Positions 18,201-24,909 of a stretch of DNA of 64,000 nt are shown here, in pieces. A program made the position numbers and the translations under genes. Where the stretch lies: NCBI GenBank assembly GCA_020638735.1, contig JACKHZ010000015.1, forward strand, positions 62,001 to 126,000. Reading direction: 5' to 3'. Under the pieces are notes generated by a model, which was given only the letters and a program-made list of their open reading frames with translations, made no database searches and was not told the origin of the DNA. The first letter of the stretch is position 1. Each line of letters opens with the position of its first letter. Source of the stretch: Planctomycetota bacterium. Lineage in GTDB: Bacteria; Planctomycetota; UBA1135; UBA2386.

Positions 18201-19064
18201 GCCGAGCTGCTCGGCGAGGCGCGCGGCGACGCGTTCGGCCATCTTGCGGGTGTTGGCGAACACCAGCGTGGTGCGGTGGGTCTCGATCAGCTCCACCAGC
18301 CGCGCGAACACCTCGTTCCACGTCTCGCCGCTGCAGATCGTGTCGAGCGGCGCACCCGGCACCTCGACGGCGAGGTCGAGCTCGCGGCGGTGGCCGATGT
18401 CGACGATCGCGCACGGGCGGTGGGTGCCGGCGAGCAGCGCGGCGGTGTCTTCGATCGGCCGCTGCGTCGCCGACAGGCCGATGCGCTGCAGCCGGCCGCC
18501 GTGCTGCTGCACCAGGCGGTCGAGCCGTTCGCAGGTCAGCGCGAAGTGGCTGCCACGCTTGCTGCCGGCCAGCGCGTGGATCTCGTCGACGATCAGCGTG
18601 CGCGTCGTCGCCAACAGCTTGCGACCGCGCGCCGACGTCAGCAGGATGTAGAGCGACTCCGGCGTGGTGACGAGGATGTGCGGCGCCTTCTTCAGCATCG
18701 CCGCGCGTTGGTTCGCCGGCGTGTCACCGCTGCGCACCGCGACCTGCACGTCGGGCAGCGTCGCGTCGCAGAGGCGCAGCTCGGCGAGCGGCTGCTGCAG
18801 GTTCTTCTGCACGTCGTTGGCCAGCGCCCGCAGCGGCGACACGTAGACCACCTGCAGCTCGTCGGCGAGCGCTTCGCCCTGCTGCAGCAGCGCGTCGAGC
18901 GCGTGCAGGAACGCGGCCAGCGTCTTGCCCGAGCCGGTCGGCGCGGCGATCAGCGTGTGCTCGCCGGCGGCGATGTGCGGCCAGCCGGCGACCTGCGGCG
19001 GCGAAGGCTCGCCGAGGCGGTCGGCGAACCAGCGGGCGACGGTGGGGTGGAAGCGCTCGAGCAC
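15237..19064 (-). CDS. lhr: Lhr-family large ATP-dependent helicase
   Basis: This 1275-aa protein has superfamily 2 helicase motifs: Walker A APTGSGKT (about 41-48), TTPESLYILL (about 133-142), VDEIHALAG (about 159-167) and GLSATQ (about 196-201). A helicase C domain follows, then long Lhr-specific winged-helix and C-terminal regions. Lhr unwinds DNA or RNA:DNA hybrids and is linked to repair. No stop occurs upstream until another gene is reached, so the start was set at GTG 19064, giving VLERFHPTVARWF, the typical Lhr N-terminus, 23 bp after the upstream stop. It may be transcribed with the halogenase cluster, though its function looks unrelated. Confidence 0.9.
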   Translation of the reverse strand: MLERFHPTVARWFADRLGEPSPPQVAGWPHIAAGEHTLIAAPTGSGKTLAAFLHALDALLQQGEALADELQVVYVSPLRALANDVQKNLQQPLAELRLCDATLPDVQVAVRSGDTPANQRAAMLKKAPHILVTTPESLYILLTSARGRKLLATTRTLIVDEIHALAGSKRGSHFALTCERLDRLVQQHGGRLQRIGLSATQRPIEDTAALLAGTHRPCAIVDIGHRRELDLAVEVPGAPLDTICSGETWNEVFARLVELIETHRTTLVFANTRKMAERVAARLAEQLGKDKVTSHHGSLAKQRRLDAEQRLKRGELAALVATSSLELGIDVGDVDLVVQLGPTPTIAAFLQRVGRAGHALARTPKGRLFPLTRDELVAAAGLMHAVKSGELDRTHQPRWPLDILAQQIVAACCDDVFGEDELFLQVTAAFPYRELPRERFDAVLALHAGGRAALLHRDSVHRTVRATRRARITAITCGGAIPDVADWNVVLDHDDTPVGTVHEDFAIESSVGDVFQLGTTSWQIRRIGSGTLRVADAGSVPPSLPFWIAEGPSRSDELSRAVAAVRDHGRDPQWLREQCGLDDAATEQLAAYLEEGAAALGAVPSHDTLVLERFFDETGGQQLILHCPLGSRVNRAFGLALRKRFCVGFGYELQAAANEEALLISLGPMHSFPLADVWQFLNPDTVREVLLQAMLPAPMFQARWRWNVTRSLFVERARSGRRVPAPLLRFRADDALAAAFPQAQACPETLPPGPIPVPLEHPLVGQTVHDAMHEAMDFDGLQQLLQRLRRGELTLIEAERSEPSPFAASILHAMPYAFLDDAPLEERRTQAVVTLQRGGRRARAAADEQELDAVALEQVRGEAWPEPRDTAELHEALGWMGWLEQPEVPDAWRPWLDELAADGRAQADGERWFAAEAPREALAAWRGRLEAVIPVWADALSFDDATALRALEAEGTAMRARCQGRELWAHRRLLARVRRAMVERLRKAVQPVSPADFEHFLRDWQHLTPGQQRAGPRGLAEVLQQLATATSTPEQWEGDELPRRLDRYHREHLDQITLSGEFVWLRLWGPWRGPLSRLPLSFVPRAELSRWLELPLERAKPDDLSADARVLHDLLQQRGALFPTDLQNDSRLLPSRLEDALGELVGTGLATCDSFAAMRQLAIAPSKRRFPLYAVGRWSLLPLPPQDTRAGDEAVELVARSLLLRFGVLSHALLLAQKVPVPWRLLLRTLRALELRGDVRGGRFVSGQAGEQYALPDAVERLRAARDARAGMAAG

Positions 19065-19087
19065 GGGGTGCCGAGCATAGCCTCGAT

Positions 19088-20656
19088 TCAGCCGCCGCTG
19101 GTGGTGGCGAGCGCGCGGCCGTTGACGAAGTCGACGAAGCCGAGCTTCTCGTCCTGGTCGACCGGGCGGCCGAGCATCTCGAAGCAGCGGCTGCGCGCCT
19201 TGGCGAAGGTGTCGAGCGACCACGCCTCGGCCTGTTTGCGGTCCATCTTGCCGACGTCCTTGGTGAACGAGACGTCGCCGAGACCTTCGGCGAGCTCGCC
19301 GAGGTTGTGCTGGAAGTAGTCACCGCGCTGGGTGACGACGCGTTCGCAGTCGCGGAACAGCCGGCCGAAGCGCTCCAGCGTCTTGGTGACGAAGCCCGCC
19401 TGACGCAGCTCGTGCCGCAGGTCTTCGACCGACAGGTGCTGGTCGACCATGTACGAGTTGACCCACAGGCAGTAGTAGTTGGCGATGTCGAAGTTCCACT
19501 TGATCGACAGCAGGTCGTAGCTGCCGAACAGGTCGTACTGCTCGTGGTAGAGCGGCAGGTTGGCCTGGTAGCGGAACTGCAGGTAGCCCTCGTAGAGGCG
19601 CTGCCGCTCGGCGATGTCCTCGCCGTCGTGGCGGCGCGCGATCAGGTCGGCGGTGTAGTCGTTGGCCAGCGTGATGAAGTCGCTGCCCGGGCTGTAGAAC
19701 GGGTCGGAGAACGCCGCTGACTCGCCGACCACCGCCCAGCGGTCGCCGAACCACTGCTTGGTGCCGTAGGCCAGCTGGCCGTAGCCGCCGAAGTCCAGCC
19801 ACTCGGCATCGCCGATCAGGTCGCGGCAGGCGCGCTGTCGGCACAGGAACTCGCGCAGCCCGTCCTTGGTCAACACCGAACGCTCGACGTGGCGGGTGTC
19901 GCCGACGATGCCGATGCTCGTCACGCCGCCCTTCAGCGGGATCAGCCACACCCAGTAGCCGCGGTGCATGAAGTGCACGGTCGACAGCCGGCGCGAGGTG
20001 TTGTGCACGCGGTCGCGCCACGCCTGGTCGATCTGCGGGCCGTCGAGGTCGACGACGTTGCCGAGCCGCGCCCACGAGGCGAGGCAGCGGTGCGAGTCGA
20101 CCTTGACGCGCAGGTCGAGCTGCTTGGCGAGCAGGCTGGCGCGGCCGGTGGCGTCGACGACGTAGCCGGCGGAGACGCGGCGTTCGCTGCCGTTCTCGCC
20201 CTCGCAGAAGGTGACGTGGTGGTGCGGCTCGCCGAGCTCGACGCCGGTGACCTTGGCGCCCTCGATCAGCTCGGCGCCGAGGCGGCGACCGCCGTCGCGC
20301 AGCTCGCGCTCGAGCGTCGAGCGGTCGAGCTGGAAGCTCGGGTGGAACGGCAGCCCGTAGCTGCCGATCTCGCTCATGCGCTCGATCGGGGCGTTCTTCT
20401 GCTCGTTGTCGAAGAAGAAGCGCAGGCCGTTCTTCGGCAGGTGGTGCTCGTACAGGTACGTCGTCAAGCCGAGCTTGCGCACCATGTAGTTGGAGAACAG
20501 CTCGACGGTCGCTTCGCCGACCTTGTAGGAGGTGCCGGTCGAACGTTCGAGGCAGAGCACCGAGAGGTCGGGGCGCGTGAGCCTGAGCTGGCGCACGAGC
20601 AGGCTGCCGGCGAGGCCGGCGCCGAGGATCACGACGTCGTAGTCGGGGCGGTTCAT
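19088..20656 (-). CDS. Flavin-dependent halogenase-like monooxygenase
   Basis: This 522-aa FAD protein starts with VVILGAGLAG (about 8-17). It has features of flavin-dependent halogenases: VGEAT near 46-50, a Lys at 75 in LPKNGLRFFF placed like the catalytic Lys of tryptophan halogenases, WVWLIP at 235-240 (the WxWxIP motif), and FSDPFYSPGSD at 316-326 (the Fx.Px.SxG-type motif). Halogenases attack aromatic or activated substrates, often ACP-bound. Its start overlaps the stop of the ketosynthase-like gene (ATGA), so it belongs to that operon. A non-halogenating monooxygenase remains possible. Confidence 0.75.
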   Translation of the reverse strand: MNRPDYDVVILGAGLAGSLLVRQLRLTRPDLSVLCLERSTGTSYKVGEATVELFSNYMVRKLGLTTYLYEHHLPKNGLRFFFDNEQKNAPIERMSEIGSYGLPFHPSFQLDRSTLERELRDGGRRLGAELIEGAKVTGVELGEPHHHVTFCEGENGSERRVSAGYVVDATGRASLLAKQLDLRVKVDSHRCLASWARLGNVVDLDGPQIDQAWRDRVHNTSRRLSTVHFMHRGYWVWLIPLKGGVTSIGIVGDTRHVERSVLTKDGLREFLCRQRACRDLIGDAEWLDFGGYGQLAYGTKQWFGDRWAVVGESAAFSDPFYSPGSDFITLANDYTADLIARRHDGEDIAERQRLYEGYLQFRYQANLPLYHEQYDLFGSYDLLSIKWNFDIANYYCLWVNSYMVDQHLSVEDLRHELRQAGFVTKTLERFGRLFRDCERVVTQRGDYFQHNLGELAEGLGDVSFTKDVGKMDRKQAEAWSLDTFAKARSRCFEMLGRPVDQDEKLGFVDFVNGRALATTSGG

Positions 20657-21909
20657 GGTCGTTCGAGCAGGGTGATGGCGCTGGCGCCGCCGGCGGCGTG
20701 CGCCGTCAGCATCGCGCAGGTCGCGCGCAGCGGGCCGTCGCGCTGAGGGTCGTGCAAGGTGACGCCGAGTGCTGGATCGGGGCGGTCACACGCGCGCGGC
20801 GCAGCGATCCCGGCGCCGCCGAGCGCCAGCAGCGCCGCCGCCAGCGTGCCGCCGCCGAACTCGCCGGTGACGGCCTTCGGCGCGACGATCCATGGGTGAT
20901 GCGGCAGCGCCGCGTGCAGCAGCGCGGCCTCGTAGGCGTCGGCCGCGCGCGCGCCCGACGCGCCGCTGACGACGAGGTCGACGCGATCGAGGCGGTCGCC
21001 GAGGCGCTCGCGCAGGTGCTCGGCGAGCGCTTCGGGCTGCTGCCCGGTGCCCATGCGGCCGGCGCTGTGGTCGTGGGCGCGCACCGTCGGGCCGACGCGG
21101 GCCAGGATCGTCGCGCCGCGCGCGCGGGCGGTCGCCTCGCGCTCGAGCACCAGCACGGCGGCGCCTTCGCCGGCGCGGTAGCCGCGACGCCGCAGATCGA
21201 ACGGCCGCGGCAGCTCGCCGTCGTCGCCCGGCTCGGCGTGCGGCCGCGCCACCGCGCGGAAGCGGTCGAGGATCGCGTGCGACAGCGGCTTCATCTCGTC
21301 GACGGCGCCGCACAGGCAGACGTCGGCGCGGCCGCGGCGCAGGTCCTCGACCGCCTGGTGCAGCGCCAGCAGCGGGCCGGCCTCGCGCTGGCAGATGGTG
21401 TTGTTGGGGCCGCGCGCGCCGACCGCGATCGCGATCTGACCGGCGGCGGCGTTGGCGACGCAGTCGGTGAACAGGAACGGCGAGGCGAAGCGGCCGCCCT
21501 TCTGCAGCACCTGCAGCGCCAGCTGCTCGGTGAAGCCGCCCGGGCCGAACGCCGTCGCGATCGTCACCGCGGTGCGTTCGCGGTCGCCGGTCAGCTGGCC
21601 GTCGGCGGCGAGGCCGGCGTGCTGCAGCGCCATGCGCGCCGCGACCACCGCGAATTGCGACAGGTCGCTCATGCGGCGGCCGGCGTCTTCGCTGAGCCAG
21701 GGCACGAAGTCCGGCGCGGACGCGGCGACCGTCGCGACCGTGGTGGAGGAGTTGCGGCGGTGGTAGCCGGCGCGGCGGTCGACCGGCGCGCCGAGCGCTT
21801 CGCCGCGCAGCAGCGCCGCGGCCAGCGCGTCGCCGCCGATGCCGTAGGCGCCGAGGCAGCCGAGGCCGGTGACGACGATCGCGTCGTGGCTGGGCGAGTG
21901 CTGGTTCAC
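20653..21909 (-). CDS. Ketosynthase-like chain-length factor (KSb), non-catalytic
   Basis: This 418-aa thiolase-fold protein lacks the condensing triad. Where KS enzymes have ACSSS, it reads TICQREAGPLLALH; the best alignment over LLALH puts Glu176 at the Cys position, with a Cys three residues earlier. The HGTGT His is replaced in VVSGASGA, and the GH motif reads VTGEFGGG. It sits next to a fully catalytic KS and overlaps both neighbours by 4 bp. This fits the KSa/KSb (chain-length factor) pairs of type II polyketide and aryl-polyene systems, where KSb sets product length as a heterodimer. The pairing is inferred. Confidence 0.78.
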   Translation of the reverse strand: MNQHSPSHDAIVVTGLGCLGAYGIGGDALAAALLRGEALGAPVDRRAGYHRRNSSTTVATVAASAPDFVPWLSEDAGRRMSDLSQFAVVAARMALQHAGLAADGQLTGDRERTAVTIATAFGPGGFTEQLALQVLQKGGRFASPFLFTDCVANAAAGQIAIAVGARGPNNTICQREAGPLLALHQAVEDLRRGRADVCLCGAVDEMKPLSHAILDRFRAVARPHAEPGDDGELPRPFDLRRRGYRAGEGAAVLVLEREATARARGATILARVGPTVRAHDHSAGRMGTGQQPEALAEHLRERLGDRLDRVDLVVSGASGARAADAYEAALLHAALPHHPWIVAPKAVTGEFGGGTLAAALLALGGAGIAAPRACDRPDPALGVTLHDPQRDGPLRATCAMLTAHAAGGASAITLLERP

Positions 21910-23099
21910 CGCAGGCTCCGCAACAGGATCACCGCGTTGTTGCCGCCGAACGCGAGGTTGGTCGACAGGCCGACGTTGTGCTCGGGCAGCGCGCGCGCGC
22001 CGTGCAGCACCACGTCGAGGCCGAGCTCCGGATCGGCGGGCTGTTCGCCGGCGGTCGGCGGCAGCAGCCGGTCGCGGATCGACAGCGCGGTCAGCACCGC
22101 CTCGACGCCGCCGGCGGCGCCGAGCAGGTGGCCGACCATGCTCTTGGTCGACGTCACCGGCAGCCGCGCGGTGCGTTCGCCGAACACCACGCGCAGCGCC
22201 GCGGCCTCGGCGGTGTCGTTGTGCGGCGTGCCGGTGCCGTGCGCGTTGACGAACGTCACGTCGTCGGCGGCGAGCCCCGCTTCGCGCAGCGCGGTGCGGA
22301 TCGCCGCCGCGGCGCCCGCGCCGGTCGGATCGGGCGCCGACACGTGCTGCGCGTCACACGAACGGCCGGCAGAGACCAGCTCGGCGATCGCCGCCGCGCC
22401 GCGCGCCGCCGCGTGCGCCGCGGTCTCGAGCAGCAGCACGCCGGAGCCTTCGCCGAGCAGCAGGCCCTGGCGGTCGCGGCGGAACGGCCGGGTCGGCGCC
22501 TTGTCGATGGCGCGCAGGCTGTTGAAGCCGGCGTAGGTGATCTCGCACAGCTCGTCGGCGCCGCCGGCGAGCGCGACGTCGACCTCGCCGCTCTGCAGCG
22601 CGTCGAGCGCCGCGCCGATCGCGACGTTGGCCGAAGTGCACGCGGTCGAGAACGTCATCACCGGGCCGCCGACGCCGAACGCATGCGCCACCGCGTTGCC
22701 GGGGCCGTCGTTCTGCAGGCCGACGATGGTGTGCAGGTCGCCTTCGTGCTGCTGCAGCAGCTGCTGCAGGAAGCGCTCGCCCTCGAACAGCGCGCCGGTG
22801 CTGCTGCCGAAGAACACCCCGCAGCGCCGCGTGCGCAGCAGCGCCGGGTCGATGCCGGCGGTCGCCTCGGCGGTCGCGGTGCAGCCGAAGCGGTCGGCGC
22901 GGGCCATGCGGCGGAACGGCGCCGGCCAGTCGCTCGCGGTCACCTGCGCCGCGAGGTCGGTGCGGTGGCGCGCCGGGTCGAACAGGTCGAGCGCGGCGGC
23001 GCCGCGTTCGCCGCGCAGCGCGCGCTGCCACAGCGCACCGGCGTCGGGCCCGAGGCTCGACACCGCGCCGAGGCCGGTGACCAGGACCGCGTCGCGCAC
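21906..23099 (-). CDS. b-ketoacyl-ACP synthase, catalytic (FabF/KSa-like)
   Basis: This 397-aa ketosynthase has an intact Cys-His-His triad: Cys154 in FSTACTSAN, His287 in VNAHGTGTP and His324 in STKSMVGHLLGAAGG. It should condense acyl starters with malonyl-ACP. It lies 10 nt after the ACP gene and its stop overlaps the chain-length-factor-like gene by 4 bp. A housekeeping FabF would usually sit among fatty-acid genes; here a paired KSb, halogenase and exporter suggest a specialised product. Confidence 0.9.
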   Translation of the reverse strand: MRDAVLVTGLGAVSSLGPDAGALWQRALRGERGAAALDLFDPARHRTDLAAQVTASDWPAPFRRMARADRFGCTATAEATAGIDPALLRTRRCGVFFGSSTGALFEGERFLQQLLQQHEGDLHTIVGLQNDGPGNAVAHAFGVGGPVMTFSTACTSANVAIGAALDALQSGEVDVALAGGADELCEITYAGFNSLRAIDKAPTRPFRRDRQGLLLGEGSGVLLLETAAHAAARGAAAIAELVSAGRSCDAQHVSAPDPTGAGAAAAIRTALREAGLAADDVTFVNAHGTGTPHNDTAEAAALRVVFGERTARLPVTSTKSMVGHLLGAAGGVEAVLTALSIRDRLLPPTAGEQPADPELGLDVVLHGARALPEHNVGLSTNLAFGGNNAVILLRSLR

Positions 23100-23109
23100 G
23101 GCGCCTCGC

Positions 23110-23406
23110 CTACCCCGCCGCCGCCTGGCCGCCCTGGTTGCCGGCGGCCAGCCGCTGGTTGAGGAAGTCGCACAGCACGCGCACCGAGGCGAACGCCTCG
23201 CGGCCGACCTCTTCGTCCTGGATCTGGATGCCGTATTCGCTCTCGATCGCCAGCACCAGCTCGAGCGCGTCGACCGAGTCGAGGCCGAGGCCTTCGGGGC
23301 CGAACAGCGCGTGGTCGTCGGTGATCTGGTCGGCGGTGATCGCCTTCAGGTTGAGCTTCGCGACGAGCATCACCTTCAGTTGGTCGAGGGCTACCTGGTT
23401 GGTCAT
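23110..23406 (-). CDS. Acyl carrier protein
   Basis: This 98-aa carrier protein has the phosphopantetheine site GLDSVDALEL with Ser44. It is first in the minus-strand operon ACP-KSa-KSb-halogenase. The start was set at ATG 23406, where the sequence becomes ACP-like. The open frame continues upstream, but only as antisense of the ligase region. A TACACT box sits 10 nt before the ATG. The Gly/Gln/Ala tail of about 10 residues is probably disordered. It should carry the growing chain for the neighbouring ketosynthase. Confidence 0.93.
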   Translation of the reverse strand: MTNQVALDQLKVMLVAKLNLKAITADQITDDHALFGPEGLGLDSVDALELVLAIESEYGIQIQDEEVGREAFASVRVLCDFLNQRLAAGNQGGQAAAG

Positions 23407-23416
23407 GGGCTCGGCG

Positions 23417-23536
23417 AGTGTAGCCAGGGCAGCGCCCCGTCCAACCGCCATTCGCGGGTGGCCCGACTCCGGATGCGCCGCGGCGCGGCGATGGGCCGAA
23501 CGCTTCGCTTGCCGGGGGCGGCGCGCGGCGTAGGCT
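23417..23536. promoter_or_regulatory. Divergent promoter region of the ACP/KS and ligase/exporter operons
   Basis: The 141-bp gap separates two divergent operons. A TACACT box on the minus strand (23422-23417) lies 10 nt before the ACP ATG, and TAGGCT (23531-23536) lies 11 nt before the ligase ATG. Both fit a -10 TANNNT pattern that would give very short or no leaders. No clear -35 elements are seen. Confidence 0.4.
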
Positions 23537-23547
23537 GCGGCGCCGCC

Positions 23548-24909
23548 ATGACCGTGTCCCTCGCCGCCACCTTCGCCAGCCTGCTGCGCCGAGCGCCGTC
23601 GGCGGTGGTGGCGTGGACCGCCGGCGGCGACGTCGATCGCGCCGCGCTCGAGGCGAAGAGCCGCGGCTACGAGGCGCTGCTCGGCGATCTGCCGGCGGGC
23701 GGCAGGGTCGGTCTGTCGCTCGGCGACGCCGTCGAGCTGCTGGCGGCGTTCCTGGCGCTGCGCCGCCGCGATTGCGCGGCGATCCTGCTCGACGCGGCCG
23801 ATCCGCGCGCGCCGCGGCTCGATCTCGCGGCGCGGCTCGGCGCCGTCGCGGTGCTCGCCGGACCGGCGACGCGGCACTTGCTGCCCGACGCTGCGGCGTT
23901 GCCGGCCCGGGGCCTCGCGGCGGTCAAGCTGACGTCTGGCTCGACCGAGGCGCCGCGCGCGATCGGCGTCACCGACGAGGCGCTGCTCGCCGACGCCGCG
24001 CAGCTGGAGCGCAGCATGGGCATCGGCGACGACGACCGCGTGCTGGCCGCGGTGCCGATGTCGTTCAGCTACGGCGTCGGCAATCTGCTGGTGCCGGCGC
24101 TGGCGCGCGGCCGCTGTCTGGTGCTGCCCGACGCGCAGAGCCCGGCCGGCCTGCTGCGCGCGCTGCGCTGCGGCGCGCCGACCGTGCTGCCGGCGGTGCC
24201 GGCGCTGGTGCGCGCGCTGGCCAACGCCGGGTTCGCGCCGCCGCCGAGCCTGCGGCTGGTGCTGTCGGCCGGCGCGGTGCTGGCGCCCGAAGTGGCGCGC
24301 CAGTTCCGCGAACGCACCGGGCTGCCGGTGCACGCCTTCTACGGCTCGACCGAGAGCGGCGGCATCTGCTACGACCGCGACGGCGACGCCGCCGAGCGCG
24401 GGCTGGTCGGCGCGCCGGTCGAAGGCGCGGCGGTCGAGCTCGACGAAGACCAGCGCGTGGTCGTGCGCTCGGCGGCGGTCGGCGTGGCGCTCGACGGTTC
24501 CGACAATCCCGCCGGCGGCCGCTTCCGCGCCGCGGATCGAGGCGAGTGGCTCGACGGTGAGCTGCGGCTCTGCGGTCGCGTCGGGCTCGAGTTCGACGTC
24601 GGCGGGCACAAGGTCGACCCGGCCGACGTCGAGCGCATCATCGCCGCGCTGCCCGGAGTGCGCGAAGTGGCGGTGCTGCCGTGGCGCGACGAGCAGGGCC
24701 GCAGCAGCTGCGCGGCGGTCGTCGCCGGGGATACGACGCCGGTCGAGGTGCGCCGCGCCTGCGCGGTCTGCATGCCGCCCGCCAAGGTGCCGCGCCGGGT
24801 CTGCGTGGTGACGAGCCTGCCGCGCAACGCGCGCGGCAAGCTCGAACGCGCGCGGCTCGAGGAACTGCTGGCCGTGGCGCCGCCCGACGCGGTCGAGCCG
24901 GCGCCGTGA
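23548..24909 (+). CDS. AMP-dependent acyl/aryl ligase
   Basis: This 453-aa ANL-superfamily adenylating enzyme has the P-loop-like LTSGSTEAPR (about 128-137), the YGSTESGG motif, and the C-terminal Lys region NARGKLER. It activates a carboxylic acid as an adenylate and probably loads it on CoA or the nearby ACP. Its position, divergent from ACP/KS genes and overlapping an exporter gene (GTGA), resembles aryl-polyene-type clusters, where an aryl-CoA ligase makes the starter unit. At 453 aa it is on the short side for the family. Confidence 0.83.
   Translation: MTVSLAATFASLLRRAPSAVVAWTAGGDVDRAALEAKSRGYEALLGDLPAGGRVGLSLGDAVELLAAFLALRRRDCAAILLDAADPRAPRLDLAARLGAVAVLAGPATRHLLPDAAALPARGLAAVKLTSGSTEAPRAIGVTDEALLADAAQLERSMGIGDDDRVLAAVPMSFSYGVGNLLVPALARGRCLVLPDAQSPAGLLRALRCGAPTVLPAVPALVRALANAGFAPPPSLRLVLSAGAVLAPEVARQFRERTGLPVHAFYGSTESGGICYDRDGDAAERGLVGAPVEGAAVELDEDQRVVVRSAAVGVALDGSDNPAGGRFRAADRGEWLDGELRLCGRVGLEFDVGGHKVDPADVERIIAALPGVREVAVLPWRDEQGRSSCAAVVAGDTTPVEVRRACAVCMPPAKVPRRVCVVTSLPRNARGKLERARLEELLAVAPPDAVEPAP

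Noticed and set aside
13027..18414. 1795-codon minus-strand frame over the sulfatase and helicase
   Set aside because: It is Arg/Ala/Pro-rich, antisense to the sulfatase and out of frame with the helicase, with no domain.
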